Counted from the stretch's first letter, positions 22,258-31,342 are shown. The stretch: DNA of 64,000 nt from Cribrihabitans marinus (GCF_900109035.1 NZ_FNYD01000005.1:267218-331217); one strand, 5' to 3'. Made by a program: numbers and translations. Notes: generated by a model not told the origin, from the sequence alone.

Positions 22258-23648
22258 AGCAGCACCACCGCCGCAAGCCCCAGGAAGGCGAAGAAGCCCA
22301 CGACATCGGTGACCGTGGTGACGAATGCACCCGACGCCAGCGCCGGGTCGATGCCGATCCGCTCGAGGATCACCGGGATCACGGTGCCGGCCAGGCCGGC
22401 CACGACAAGGTTGATGACCATCGCCGCCCCGATGACATAGCCCAGCGTCATCGTTCCGTACCAGGCCGCGCCGAGCACCCCCATCGCCACCGCGAAGATC
22501 GTGCCGTTCACCAGTCCGACCAGCACCTCGCGCCGGATCACTCGCCAGACATTGGACCCGGTCAGGTCCTTGGTGGCAATGGCGCGCACGGCCACGGTCA
22601 GACTCTGGGTGCCGGCATTGCCGCCCATCGAGGCGACGATCGGCATCAGCACCGCCAGCGCCACGAATTGCGCGATGGTCTCGTCGAACTGCGCGATCAC
22701 CACCGAGGCGAGGATCGCCGTCGCCAGGTTCACCGCCAGCCAGGGAAAGCGGCGCTTGGTGGTCTCGATCACCCGGTCGGACAGCGAGCTTTCGTCGCTG
22801 ACACCCGCCAGGCGCAGGATGTCCTCTTCATGCTCCTCGTCCAGCACGATCATCGCGTCGTCGATGGTGATCATGCCGACCAGCCGCCCGTCGCCATCGA
22901 CCACCGGGGCCGAGATCAGGTGATACTGGTTGAAGGCATAGGCCACGTCCTCTTCGTCCTGGTCGGCGGGGATCACCCGGAACAGTTCTTCGGCGATGTC
23001 CCTGAGCGCCGTCGCACGCGGCGAGGACATGATCCGCCCCAGCGTGACATTGGCCACCGGATGCATCCGGGGATCGACCAGCACCACATGATAGAACTGA
23101 TCCGGCAACTCGTCCGAACCGCGCATGAAGTCGATGGCCTGCCCCACGGTCCAGTCCTCTGGGGCCATGACCACCTCGCGCTGCATCAGGCGGCCGGCGG
23201 AGCCCTCGGGAAAGCTCAGCGCCTGTTCGACGGCAACCCGGTCGGCATCCTCGAGCGCGTCCAGGATGGCCTCCTGCTGCGGCTCCTCCAGGTCTTCGAC
23301 CAGATCGACCACGTCGTCGCTGTCGAGATCGCGCACCGCGTCGGCGAGCACGTTGGGATGCAGAACCGCGATGACCTCCTCGCGGATCGATTCGTCCAGT
23401 TCCGACAGGATGTCGCCGTCGAACTCGTGGCCGTAGAGCCGGATCAGCCGGTCCCGTTCCTCGGCGTCGATCTGCTCCAGCAGGTCGGCGATGTCGGCCG
23501 CATGCAGCGGCTCCATCAGCTCGGTCAGCTTGGCCTGATCGCCGGTTTCGACCGCCTGCAGGATCGCGGCGACCAGCTTGCGGTCAAGCTGATAGGCATC
23601 CTCGTCGCGGGGCCGCTCCTGCTCGATGACGTCGTCGTCCTGATCCAT
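22254..23648 (-). CDS. mgtE: magnesium transporter MgtE
   Basis: The 464-residue homodimeric Mg2+ channel has an N-terminal superhelical domain (HAADIADLLEQIDAEERDRL, LHPNVLADAVRDLDSDDVVDLVEDL), then a CBS pair (about residues 140-260, with YHLISAPVVDGDGRLVGMITIDDAMIVLDEE) and five hydrophobic helices. LMPIVASMGGNAGTQS is the MgtE pore signature, and the last helices end VVGFFAFLGLAAVVLL. The acidic residues that sense Mg2+ in the N and CBS domains are abundant. The ATG at 23648 follows AAAGGGGC; the longer open frame upstream is not supported. It overlaps the cyclo-ligase gene. I saw no Mg2+ riboswitch in the short leader. Confidence 0.93.
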   Translation of the reverse strand: MDQDDDVIEQERPRDEDAYQLDRKLVAAILQAVETGDQAKLTELMEPLHAADIADLLEQIDAEERDRLIRLYGHEFDGDILSELDESIREEVIAVLHPNVLADAVRDLDSDDVVDLVEDLEEPQQEAILDALEDADRVAVEQALSFPEGSAGRLMQREVVMAPEDWTVGQAIDFMRGSDELPDQFYHVVLVDPRMHPVANVTLGRIMSSPRATALRDIAEELFRVIPADQDEEDVAYAFNQYHLISAPVVDGDGRLVGMITIDDAMIVLDEEHEEDILRLAGVSDESSLSDRVIETTKRRFPWLAVNLATAILASVVIAQFDETIAQFVALAVLMPIVASMGGNAGTQSLTVAVRAIATKDLTGSNVWRVIRREVLVGLVNGTIFAVAMGVLGAAWYGTMTLGYVIGAAMVINLVVAGLAGTVIPVILERIGIDPALASGAFVTTVTDVVGFFAFLGLAAVVLL

Positions 23649-23783
23649 GCCCCTGCCCCTTTCCGGTTGCCGGCAAAATAGAAGAAGCTGCTGACGGCAA
23701 ACAATGCTAAAGCCGAAAAAACCGACGCGCACGGCCTGCCTATCCTGTCGCGCGGCGTTTTCCAAGCGAGGGGGTGGCGCGCG

Positions 23784-25067
23784 ATGACCACGACCGAAAT
23801 CCTGACCGGCCGGGTGCTGTCCTTCACCCGCTCACCCTTCGAGGCCGCGCCCGAGGCGGGTGCCGAAATCCACGAGGCGGTGGCGGTCGCGGATGGCAAG
23901 GTCGCGGGGCTGGGAAGCGCGGCCACCCTGCGCGCGGCACATCCACAGGCCCCCGTCACCGACCATGGCGACCGGTTGATCCTGGCGGGCTTCGTCGATG
24001 CCCATGCCCACTATCCGCAGGCCGCGATCATCGCCAGCTGGGGCAAACGGCTGATCGACTGGCTGAATACCTATACCTTCCCCGAAGAGATGCGCTTTGC
24101 CGATCCGGACTATGCCGCCGAAATCGCCGCCCGCTATCTGGACCTGACCGCGGCGCATGGCACCACCACCATGTGCAGCTTCTGCACCATCCACCCCGAA
24201 AGCGTGGAGGCGCTGTTCGCGCAGGCGCAGGCGCGCGGGCAGCGAGTGACGGCCGGCAAGACCTGCATGGACCGCAACGCGCCCGAGGGGCTGCGCGACA
24301 CCGTGCAATCGGCCCATGACGACAGCAAGGCGCTGCTGGAGCGCTGGCACGGGGTGGACCGTCTGTCCTATGCCATCACCCCGCGATTCTCGCCCACATC
24401 GACGCCCGAACAGCTGGAGGCGCTGGGCGCGCTCTGGGCCGCGCATCCCGACTGCCTGATGCAGACGCATCTGAGCGAACAGACCGACGAGATCGCCTGG
24501 GTCAGATCTCTCTACCCGCAGGCGCGGGACTATCTCGACACCTACGAGGCGCACGGGCTTCTGGGCCCGCGCGGGCTTTATGGTCACGCCATCCACCTGG
24601 AGCCGCGCGAACGCGACCGGCTGCGCGAGACCGGCGCGGCGCTGGTGCATTGCCCGACTTCGAACACCTTCATCGGCTCGGGGCTCTTCGACATGGCCGG
24701 GCTGATGGCCGAGGGTCAGCGCGTGGGTCTGGCCACCGATACCGGCGGCGGGTCGTCGTTTTCGATGCTGCGTACCATGGCCGCGGCCTACGAGATCGGC
24801 CAGCTGCGCGGCACCGCCCTGCATCCCGCGCAGCTTCTGTGGCTGGCGACCTGCGGCGCGGCGCAGGCGCTGCATCTGGGCGACCGGATCGGCAACATCG
24901 CGGTGGGAATGGAGGCCGACCTGGTGGTGCTCGACCTTGGCTCGACCCCGGCCATCGCCCAACGCGCGGAGCGGGCCGAAGATCTGTGGGAGGCGGTGTT
25001 CCCGACGATCATGATGGGCGATGACCGCGCCGTGGCCGAGGTCCGGATCGGCGGCCGCCGGGTTTGA
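23784..25067 (+). CDS. guaD: guanine deaminase
   Basis: The 427-residue zinc amidohydrolase deaminates guanine to xanthine and ammonia. Motifs: ILAGFVDAHAHYPQ (metal HxH; PQ as in GuaD), CTIHPESVEALF, ITPRFSPTSTPEQLEALG, MQTHLSEQTDEIAWV (metal His), YGHAIHLEPRERD and CPTSNTFIGSGLFD, with GLATDTGGGSSFSMLRTM carrying the catalytic Asp. These match bacterial GuaD throughout its length. It is divergent from mgtE and convergent with the 8-oxoguanine deaminase gene, from which hairpins separate it. Start at ATG 23784, eight bases after an AGGGGGTGG stretch. Confidence 0.93.
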   Translation: MTTTEILTGRVLSFTRSPFEAAPEAGAEIHEAVAVADGKVAGLGSAATLRAAHPQAPVTDHGDRLILAGFVDAHAHYPQAAIIASWGKRLIDWLNTYTFPEEMRFADPDYAAEIAARYLDLTAAHGTTTMCSFCTIHPESVEALFAQAQARGQRVTAGKTCMDRNAPEGLRDTVQSAHDDSKALLERWHGVDRLSYAITPRFSPTSTPEQLEALGALWAAHPDCLMQTHLSEQTDEIAWVRSLYPQARDYLDTYEAHGLLGPRGLYGHAIHLEPRERDRLRETGAALVHCPTSNTFIGSGLFDMAGLMAEGQRVGLATDTGGGSSFSMLRTMAAAYEIGQLRGTALHPAQLLWLATCGAAQALHLGDRIGNIAVGMEADLVVLDLGSTPAIAQRAERAEDLWEAVFPTIMMGDDRAVAEVRIGGRRV

Positions 25068-25119
25068 ACGCGCCTTGCGGCGCGTGCCTCCGGCGGGAGT
25101 ATTTGCCAAAAAGATGAAG
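25068..25119. repeat. terminator hairpin and dispersed repeat, copy 3
   Basis: ACGCGCC-TTGC-GGCGCGT (25068-25085) begins at the guaD stop. It is followed by CTCC-GGCG-GGAG and TATTTGCCAAAAAG, which on the minus strand reads as the repeat core seen at other sites. It lies between two convergent purine deaminase genes. The paired hairpins probably stop transcription from both sides. Confidence 0.6.
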
Positions 25120-25120
25120 A

Positions 25121-26455
25121 TCACTCGCGCAGGGCGCGGGCCAGCCGGTTCTGCCGTTCGATCACGCGCGGCAGGTCGATGGTGGTGACCTGCCCGTCGC
25201 GCACGATCTGGCGGCCCTCGACGAAGAGATGCGTGACCTTCGTGGGCCCAGCCAGCAGCAGCGCCGCGGGATCCCAGCTGCCGGCGCTGTCGATACCGGA
25301 TATGTCCCAGAGCGCGATGTCCGCGCGCGCGCCGGGCACCAGCCGCCCGCAATCGGGCCGGCCCAGAACGTCGGCGCCGCCCCGCGTGGCGATCTCGAGC
25401 GCCTCGCGCGCCGACATGGCATCTGCGCCCCGCGCGACCCGCTGCAGCAGCATGGCCTGGCGCGCCTCGGCCATCAGGTTGCCGCTGTCGTTGCTGGCCG
25501 AGCCGTCGACGCCCAGCGCCACCGGCACGCCGGCGTCCCGCATCGCCCGGACGGGCGCGATCCCGCTGCCCAGGCGGCAGTTGGAACAGGGACAATGGGC
25601 GACGCCGGTGCGGGATCTGGCAAAGAGATCGATCTCCTGGCCGTCGAGCTTCACGCAATGCGCGTGCCACACATCCGGGCCGGTCCAGCCCAGATCCTCG
25701 GCATACTGGCCCGGCCGGCAGCCGAAATTGGCCTGGGAATAGGCGATGTCCTCGTCGTTCTCGGCCAGGTGCGTGTGCAGCATCACCCCCTTGTCGCGGG
25801 CCAGCAGCGCGGCGTCGCGCATCAGGTCGCGGCTGACCGAGAAGGGCGAACAGGGCGCCAGGCCCACCCGGCACATCGCCCCCTCGGACGGATCATGGAA
25901 AGCGTCGATCACCCGGATGGCATCCTCGAGGATCGCCGCCTCGCGCTCGACCAGGCTGTCGGGCGGAAGGCCGCCATCGCTCTCTCCGATGCTCATCGCG
26001 CCGCGCGTGGGGTGAAACCGCATCCCGATCTCGGCCGCCGCGGCGATGGTGTCGTCGAGCCGCGCGCCGTTCGGGTAGAGGTAGAGGTGGTCGGAACTGA
26101 GCGTGCAGCCCGACAGCGCCAGCTCGGCCAGCCCGGCCTGTGCCGAGATGAACATCTCCTCGGGGCCGAAGCGCGCCCAGATCGGATAGAGCGTCTGCAG
26201 CCAGCCGAAGAGCAACGCGTCCTGCCCGCCGGGCACCGCGCGGGTCAGCGTCTGGTAAAGATGGTGGTGGGTGTTCACCAGGCCGGGCGTGACCACGCAG
26301 TTGCGCGCATCGACCACCTCGCCATCGGTCTGCAGGTCCGGGCCGATGGCCGAGATTGCGCCATCGCGGAGCAGCAGGTCGGCCCCGGCAAGCTCCTGCC
26401 GGGTGTCATTCATGGTCAGGACGGTATGGGCATTTCGGATGAGGGTTTCGGGCAT
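25121..26455 (-). CDS. 8-oxoguanine deaminase
   Basis: This 444-residue amidohydrolase is similar to 8-oxoguanine deaminases (8-oxoG to urate) of the AtzB/TrzN-like branch. Motifs: VVTPGLVNTHHHLYQTLTRAVPG (metal HxH plus the long YQTLTR element), LTLSSDHLYLYPNG, FHPTRGAMSIGESDGGLPPDSLVE, MLHTHLAENDEDIAY (metal His), WHAHCVKLDG, CPCSNCRLGSGIAP and LGVDGSASNDSGNL (catalytic Asp). The ATG at 26455 has AGGAG upstream. The next-door guanine deaminase suggests a purine salvage or detoxification role. Hydroxyatrazine hydrolases are close relatives and cannot be fully excluded. Confidence 0.85.
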   Translation of the reverse strand: MPETLIRNAHTVLTMNDTRQELAGADLLLRDGAISAIGPDLQTDGEVVDARNCVVTPGLVNTHHHLYQTLTRAVPGGQDALLFGWLQTLYPIWARFGPEEMFISAQAGLAELALSGCTLSSDHLYLYPNGARLDDTIAAAAEIGMRFHPTRGAMSIGESDGGLPPDSLVEREAAILEDAIRVIDAFHDPSEGAMCRVGLAPCSPFSVSRDLMRDAALLARDKGVMLHTHLAENDEDIAYSQANFGCRPGQYAEDLGWTGPDVWHAHCVKLDGQEIDLFARSRTGVAHCPCSNCRLGSGIAPVRAMRDAGVPVALGVDGSASNDSGNLMAEARQAMLLQRVARGADAMSAREALEIATRGGADVLGRPDCGRLVPGARADIALWDISGIDSAGSWDPAALLLAGPTKVTHLFVEGRQIVRDGQVTTIDLPRVIERQNRLARALRE

Positions 26456-26565
26456 GTCTACACTCCTGTCTGTGCCCGTCTCATAGGAGTGTTGCCGCGC
26501 GCCGTTGGAAAACGGGCCGGAAGAACCGGGCACCGGTGCAGACTAGTGCCGGCCGGGCGGCCCGG

Positions 26566-27357
26566 TCAATACCGGCTCAGGATATCGAGCGCCGCCACGT
26601 GCAGCACCGGGTTCGCCGCGGCCAGTACACGCCCGCCCAGATGCGCGGACCCGCCCCGCCAGTCGGTGACCACGCCGCCGGCGGCCTCGATCACCGCGAT
26701 CGGCGCCTGGATGTCATAGGCGTTCAGCCCGGCCTCGATCACCAGGTCCACCTGCCCGGCCGCCAACAGCGCATAGGCATAGCAATCCATGCCGTAGCGT
26801 GTCAGCCGCACCTGTTCCGACACGGCGCGAAACCCGGCGCCGTCTTCGGCGGTGCCGACCTCGGGAAAGGTCGTGAAGAGGATGGCGTCGGCCAGCGCCG
26901 CCGTGGGGCGGGTGGCCAGCGTGCCGTGCCCCTGCGGACCGGTGACGGTGGCGCGGCCGTTCTGGCCCACGAAGCGCTCGCCGATATAGGGTTGGTCGAT
27001 CACACCGAGGATCGGGCCGTTTTCGTGCGATAGCGCGATCAGGACCCCCCAGGTCGGCGTGCCGCTGATGAACCCGCGGGTGCCGTCGATGGGGTCCAGC
27101 ACCCAGACCCGGCCGCTGCTGCCCTCGGTCCGGCCAAGCTCCTCGCCCCAGATCCCGTCCTCGGGCCTATGGCGGGCCAGGACGTCACGCATCGCCTGTT
27201 CGGCGGCGCGGTCGGCCACGGTCACCGGGTCGAACCCGGCATCGAGCTTGTTATCGGCCAGCAGGCCGGGATGGCGGAAATGCGGCAGGATGGCCGCGCG
27301 CGCGGCCTCTGCCAGTTCCTCGGCGATGTCCAGATCGCTGCGCACGGATTGTGTCAT
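26566..27357 (-). CDS. hisN: histidinol-phosphatase, inositol monophosphatase family
   Basis: The 263-residue Mg2+-dependent phosphatase of the IMPase fold has GIWGEELG (metal Glu), VWVLDPIDGTRGFISGTPTWG (the DPIDGT metal/phosphate loop), VLIALSHENGPILGVIDQPYIGERF and YDIQAPIAVIEAAGGVVTDW (C-terminal metal Asp and GG). It fits the HisN-type histidinol-phosphatase that takes the place of HisB/HisJ in many alphaproteobacteria, as judged by YGMDCYAYALLAAG and the lack of longer IMPase loops. Inositol or other small sugar phosphates remain possible. The ATG at 27357 is preferred over one three codons upstream. Stand-alone gene. Confidence 0.8.
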   Translation of the reverse strand: MTQSVRSDLDIAEELAEAARAAILPHFRHPGLLADNKLDAGFDPVTVADRAAEQAMRDVLARHRPEDGIWGEELGRTEGSSGRVWVLDPIDGTRGFISGTPTWGVLIALSHENGPILGVIDQPYIGERFVGQNGRATVTGPQGHGTLATRPTAALADAILFTTFPEVGTAEDGAGFRAVSEQVRLTRYGMDCYAYALLAAGQVDLVIEAGLNAYDIQAPIAVIEAAGGVVTDWRGGSAHLGGRVLAAANPVLHVAALDILSRY

Positions 27358-27433
27358 GCGCGGCACCTAGCCATCTGCGGCGCGGATAATCAAGCGCCCG
27401 CGGGACCGGCGGGCACGGATCGCCGTGGCCGGT

Positions 27434-27805
27434 TCAGGCCACGTCGCTCAGCACCCGGGCCAGTTCGAACAGCCTGCGGCGCTGGTTTTCGGGGATCGCA
27501 TAGTAGGAGCGCACCAGGTCCAGCGCCTCCTTGTCGCCCATGATGTCGGCGGGGATACCGGGCTTTTCCGGCGCGGCCTTTTGACTTTCCTCCAGGCCCT
27601 CGAAGAAGAACGAGACCGAGACCTCCAGCGCCTCGGCGATGTCCCACAGGCGCGACGCGCTGATACGGTTGGCACCGGTTTCGTATTTCTGGATCTGCTG
27701 GAACTTGATGCCGACCTGCTCAGCCAGTTGCTGTTGGGTCATGCCGATCAGCCAACGGCGATGGCGAACGCGCTTGCCCACATGGACATCGACAGGATGG
27801 GTCAT
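27434..27805 (-). CDS. XRE-family helix-turn-helix regulator
   Basis: The 123-residue protein opens with MTHPVDVHVGKRVRHRRWLIGM. The Cro/CI-type helix-turn-helix follows (TQQQLAEQVGIKFQQIQKYETGANRISASRLWDIAEAL, about residues 22-60), then a short acidic linker and a C-terminal helical tail (ALDLVRSYYAIPENQRRRLFELARVL). This small regulator type is widespread and strongly conserved in alphaproteobacteria. Its target is not evident. The ATG at 27805 has AGGAG upstream. A 349-base gene-free region precedes it. Confidence 0.85.
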   Translation of the reverse strand: MTHPVDVHVGKRVRHRRWLIGMTQQQLAEQVGIKFQQIQKYETGANRISASRLWDIAEALEVSVSFFFEGLEESQKAAPEKPGIPADIMGDKEALDLVRSYYAIPENQRRRLFELARVLSDVA

Positions 27806-28154
27806 ACGAATCTCCTCGTTTTTCACTGACAACTGCCCGGGCATTCGTATTGGCCACGGCTCCACCCGCTTACAGGATCGCCGTTTAAAAAGCCCCTAAC
27901 CTGACCATACCCACCCAGACCGCACCTTGTCGGAAACTATTACGAAGAATTCGGTTGAATTCAAGCTTGTCGAATCGCGTATCGCCTGCAAAGGCCCGCG
28001 CGCCCTTGCCGTGGGTCATGTCCCCGCCCGGCCCGGCCTGCCGTCCGCGACAGGCCGCCATGTGCGAGCAGGACACCTGCCCGGGCCGCAGAAGAACGGG
28101 TTTGACAGCGCCGGAAAACCCGCCAGTTTCGGGGAGGGTCAACAGGGGACGAAC
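27806..28154. other. 349-base intergenic region between XRE and quinone oxidoreductase genes
   Basis: Divergent promoters must lie here. Symmetric AT-rich elements are visible: GAATTC-GGTT-GAATTC (27947-27962), which contains the palindrome TTGAATTCAA (27955-27964). AGGGGA precedes the oxidoreductase ATG. A plus-strand open frame crosses the region, but its codon use does not look coding. I see no other gene. Confidence 0.5.
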
Positions 28155-29117
28155 ATGCGCGCCTTTCAAGTTTTACAAGCCGGATCGCCACCGCAGCTGG
28201 TCGAGATCGACCGGCCAGAACCGGGGCCCGGCCAGGTCTCGGTGCGTATCCGTGCCTGCGGTCTGAACTTCGCCGATCTGCTCATGGTCAAGGGCACCTA
28301 TCAGGACACGCCCGAGCCCCCCTTCACCCTCGGAATGGAAATCGCCGGAGAGGTCACGAAACTGGGCGACCGGGTGACCGATCTGGACGTCAGGGACCGA
28401 ATCGCCGCCTTTGGCGGGCACGGCGGGCTGGCCGAACACGGGGTGTTCGACGTGGCGCGCTCGGTGCGCCTGCCGGACGCGATGTCCGACACCGACGCCG
28501 CGGCCTTGCAGATCGCCTATGGCACCTCGCATGTGGCGCTGGCGCATCGTGCCCGGCTGCAGCCGGGCGAGACGCTGTTGGTCACCGGGGCGGCCGGCGG
28601 GGTCGGGCTGACCGCGGTCGAGATCGGCAAACTGCTGGGCGCGCGTGTCATCGCGCAGGCCCGCGGCGCGGCCAAGCTGGAGGTGGCGCGCGAGGCGGGC
28701 GCGGATCACCTGATCGACGCCGGCGAGGACCTGCGCGCCCGGGTGCTGGATCTGGGCGGTGCCGACGTGGTCTATGACGCCATTGGCGGCGACGTGTTCA
28801 AGGCCGCGTTCCGCGCCACCAATCCCGAGGGCCGGCTCTTGCCGATCGGATTCGCCGGCGGCGAGGTGCCGCAGATCCCGGCCAATCACCTGCTGGTCAA
28901 GAATCTCAGCGTGTTGGGCGTCTATTTCGGGGCTTACCTGGGCTTCCGTCCCGAAGTGGTGCGGGACAGTTTCGAGACGCTGATCGGGTGGTACTTGGCC
29001 GGTCGGCTCAGGCCGCATGTGAGCCACGTGCTGCCGCTCGACCGCGCCGATGAGGGGCTGGCGCTGCTGCGCGAGCGCAAATCGACGGGAAAGGTCGTCA
29101 TCACACCCGGCGGGTGA
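28155..29117 (+). CDS. NADPH:quinone oxidoreductase family protein (zinc-free MDR)
   Basis: The 320-residue medium-chain reductase belongs to the quinone oxidoreductase/zeta-crystallin branch. It begins MRAFQVLQAGSPPQLVEID, then RACGLNFADLLMVKG (the QOR marker NFADLL), ALQIAYGTSHVALAHRA and LLVTGAAGGVGLTAVEIGKLLGARVIAQ (Rossmann AxxGGVG). The C-terminal segment has NLSVLGVYFG and HVLPLDRADEGLALLRERKSTGKVVI. No structural-zinc cysteines are present. A longer in-frame extension upstream was rejected because homology begins at 28155, just after AGGGGA. It ends seven bases before the convergent LysR gene. Probable cytosolic quinone or enone reductase. Confidence 0.88.
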   Translation: MRAFQVLQAGSPPQLVEIDRPEPGPGQVSVRIRACGLNFADLLMVKGTYQDTPEPPFTLGMEIAGEVTKLGDRVTDLDVRDRIAAFGGHGGLAEHGVFDVARSVRLPDAMSDTDAAALQIAYGTSHVALAHRARLQPGETLLVTGAAGGVGLTAVEIGKLLGARVIAQARGAAKLEVAREAGADHLIDAGEDLRARVLDLGGADVVYDAIGGDVFKAAFRATNPEGRLLPIGFAGGEVPQIPANHLLVKNLSVLGVYFGAYLGFRPEVVRDSFETLIGWYLAGRLRPHVSHVLPLDRADEGLALLRERKSTGKVVITPGG

Positions 29118-29124
29118 TCCCAGC

Positions 29125-30015
29125 CTAGCCCGCCGCCGGGGCCGAAGCCAGACGCGGCGCGCCGAACCGGCAGAATCCGGCCTGCAGCATGGCGACCAGT
29201 TCGCCCAGAACATCGTCACCCGATCCGTCGCGGACATGCAGGTTGATCTTCTGCACGTTCAAATCCGGCAACCCGTGCCCCGCCGGCAGGGGTTCGGATC
29301 CCGGCACGGCATGTCCTTCCAGCAGGGCGAACACGGCCAGGTCGGCGCTGACAACCGCTTCGACGCTGCGGTCGGAGTCGGAATCGACGGCCATTTCCCA
29401 ATCCAGCCCGGCCTCTTCGAGGTGGCGGATGACCTGCGGGCGGAACGCGCAGTTGCGCGAATAGGCCAGCCGCAGCGGCCGCTGTTTCCAGGCGCTGCCG
29501 CCCGCCGCGCCGTACCAGCGCAGCGGCACCTCGGCCAGGGTCTGCCCGCCGGGGCGCAACTCGGCCTCGGTTGTCAGGATGGCATCGGCCTCGCCGCGTT
29601 CGAAGATCTCGTGCAGGCGCGTGGTGAAGGACGACAGAAGCTGGATCTTGACCCGGGGAAAGGCGCGGTTGAACTGCTGCAGGACCTGCGGGATGACCGG
29701 ATAGATCAGGTCATGCGGCACCCCCAGGATCAACTCGCCCTCATAGACATCGTCGGTCAGCCGCCCCACCACCTCGTCGTTCAGCGCAACGATCCGGCGC
29801 GCATAGGACAAAAGCTGCTCGCCGGCGCCGGTCAGACCGATGCGCCGGTTGCTGCGGTCCAAAAGCGCGATGCCCAGCACCTCCTCCAGCCGCTTGAGCT
29901 GCATCGACACCGCCGACTGGGTCAGGTTCAGTACCGCTGCCGCCCGGGTCACGCCGCCCTGTTCAGCCACCGCCAGAAAGGACCGCAGCGTTGTGATGTC
30001 GAGATTCCTTATCAT
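29125..30015 (-). CDS. LysR-family transcriptional regulator
   Basis: The 296-residue LTTR has a winged HTH at the N-terminus (LDITTLRSFLAVAEQGGVTRAAAVLNLTQSAVSMQLKRLEEVLG, residues 5-48). The effector domain has GVPHDLIYPVIPQVLQQFNRAFPRVKIQLL, FERGEADAILTTEA and a C-terminal MLQAGFCRFG. It is divergent from a DUF1127 gene, a pairing found repeatedly in Rhodobacteraceae. The 120-base gap holds an ATCAA-N5-TTGAT site. It probably controls the DUF1127 gene and itself. Start at ATG 30015. Confidence 0.92.
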   Translation of the reverse strand: MIRNLDITTLRSFLAVAEQGGVTRAAAVLNLTQSAVSMQLKRLEEVLGIALLDRSNRRIGLTGAGEQLLSYARRIVALNDEVVGRLTDDVYEGELILGVPHDLIYPVIPQVLQQFNRAFPRVKIQLLSSFTTRLHEIFERGEADAILTTEAELRPGGQTLAEVPLRWYGAAGGSAWKQRPLRLAYSRNCAFRPQVIRHLEEAGLDWEMAVDSDSDRSVEAVVSADLAVFALLEGHAVPGSEPLPAGHGLPDLNVQKINLHVRDGSGDDVLGELVAMLQAGFCRFGAPRLASAPAAG

Positions 30016-30080
30016 GACGAATCCTGATCCCCATCATCAAAAACATTCGTTTCCCTGATGCTACAGGGATTGCCATATAT

Positions 30081-30095
30081 ATCAAGAAAATTGAT
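30081..30095. promoter_or_regulatory. candidate LysR operator, ATCAA-N5-TTGAT
   Basis: A perfect five-base inverted repeat with a five-base AT-rich centre lies midway between the divergent LysR and DUF1127 start codons. A second half-site set (CATCA...TGATG) occurs at about 30029-30056. The T-N11-A geometry of LTTR boxes is satisfied. Inferred from symmetry and position. Confidence 0.45.
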
Positions 30096-30135
30096 GTCGA
30101 GCCAGCTTGGCATCACCAAACGAGAGAATACGACC

Positions 30136-30366
30136 ATGCACAGCCCTTCCCCGAATGCGACCGTCTCCAATCGGACGACCGCCGCCCGCCCTGCCCTGTT
30201 CCGCCTGCGGGAACGTCTGAGCCTCAGGCTTGCACTTTGGCGCTCGCGCCGGGCGCTTGACAAGCTGGACGCGCGCCAGCTCCGCGATATCGGTCTCTCC
30301 CGCGACGAGGCCCGGCGCGAGGCACGCAAACCGATCTGGGATGCCCCGGATAACTGGCTGCGATAG
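30136..30366 (+). CDS. DUF1127 domain protein
   Basis: This small basic protein (76 residues) has a disordered N-terminus followed by the DUF1127 motif LRLALWRSRRALDKLDARQLRDIGLSRDEARREARKPIWD. Family members are often 45-100 residues and have been linked to RNA metabolism, phosphate uptake and stress in Agrobacterium and Rhodobacter; some bind RNA with the Arg-rich domain. The ATG at 30136 follows a short GAGAGA. It is divergent from a LysR regulator. A strong GC hairpin starts nine bases after its stop. Confidence 0.8.
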   Translation: MHSPSPNATVSNRTTAARPALFRLRERLSLRLALWRSRRALDKLDARQLRDIGLSRDEARREARKPIWDAPDNWLR

Positions 30367-30375
30367 GGTCAAAAT

Positions 30376-30396
30376 GCGGCGCCGGTGCGGCGCCGC
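30376..30396. terminator. 8-bp GC hairpin after DUF1127
   Basis: GCGGCGCC-GGTGC-GGCGCCGC is a perfect stem directly behind the DUF1127 stop. No T-run follows on the plus strand, although AAAAT precedes it. Likely a terminator or a 3'-end stabiliser of the short message. Confidence 0.5.
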
Positions 30397-30537
30397 GGCA
30401 CCAAACCCGCCGAAGGGTCCGAAAAACCACCCGATCCCGTCGGAAATACTTGAAACGGGCGCGTTGCTTGCCGATATTCACCAAGGAACCCCACGGGCCT
30501 GCGCCCGCGGAAGGCAACGCATTGGATGGAGACCCTA

Positions 30538-31314
30538 ATGGCAGAACTCAACACGATCCGGACAGCTGCCGGCGCGCGCTCAGCCGAGATCGACGAGGGG
30601 CTGCGCGCCCACATGAACAAGGTCTACGGCACGATGTCCGTGGGCATGCTCATCACCTTCGCGGCGGCATGGGCCGTCTCGGGGCTGGCGGTGACGACCG
30701 ACCCGTCGGCCGCCGTTGCCCAGCTGAGCGCTGACAAGTACCTGACCCAGTTCGGCTACACCCTTTACGGGTCGCCGCTGAAATGGCTGGTCATGTTCGC
30801 CCCGCTGATCTTCGTCTTCGGCTTCAGCGCCGCGATCAACCGCATGTCGGCGGCCACCGCGCAGACCGTGTTCTACGCGTTTTCGGCGGTCATGGGCCTG
30901 TCGATCAGCTCGATCTTCCTGGTCTTCACCGGTCAGTCGATCGTGCAGGTGTTCCTGATCACCGCGATCTCCTTCGCCGGCCTGTCGCTCTATGGCTACA
31001 CGACCAAGAAGGATCTGAGCGGTCTGGGCACCTTCCTGATCATGGGCGTGATCGGCCTGATCGTCGCGATGATCGTGAACATCTTCCTCGCCTCCTCGGC
31101 GATGGCCTTCGCGATCTCGGTGATCGGCGTGCTGATCTTTGCCGGCCTGACGGCCTATGACACGCAGAAGATCAAGACCACCTATATCCAGCACGCGGCG
31201 CATGGCGACCAGGAGTGGCTGGGCAAGGCGGCCATCATGGGCGCGCTGAGCCTCTACCTGGACTTCATCAACATGTTCATGTTCCTGCTGCAGCTGTTCG
31301 GCAGCCGCGAGTGA
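30538..31314 (+). CDS. Bax inhibitor-1/YccA family membrane protein
   Basis: The 258-residue protein has seven hydrophobic segments in the BI-1 arrangement. LRAHMNKVYGTMSVGMLITFAAAW opens helix one. LKWLVMFAPLIFVFGFSAAI, TVFYAFSAVMGLSISSIFLVF and FLIMGVIGLIVAMIVNIFL follow. GLTAYDTQKIKTTYIQHA is the conserved BI-1 C-terminal element carrying the pH-sensing Asp. The family are calcium-leak channels or proteostasis factors in the inner membrane. The ATG at 30538 is preceded by GGAG, and the in-frame upstream ATG (30526) has none. It is monocistronic: a rho-independent terminator follows. Confidence 0.9.
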   Translation: MAELNTIRTAAGARSAEIDEGLRAHMNKVYGTMSVGMLITFAAAWAVSGLAVTTDPSAAVAQLSADKYLTQFGYTLYGSPLKWLVMFAPLIFVFGFSAAINRMSAATAQTVFYAFSAVMGLSISSIFLVFTGQSIVQVFLITAISFAGLSLYGYTTKKDLSGLGTFLIMGVIGLIVAMIVNIFLASSAMAFAISVIGVLIFAGLTAYDTQKIKTTYIQHAAHGDQEWLGKAAIMGALSLYLDFINMFMFLLQLFGSRE

Positions 31315-31342
31315 TCCGGAACCAGGACACGAATACAAGCCA

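Noticed and set aside
27927..28154. N-terminal extension of the quinone oxidoreductase
   Set aside because: The upstream frame lacks family similarity and ribosome-binding site; homology begins at 28155, after AGGGGA.
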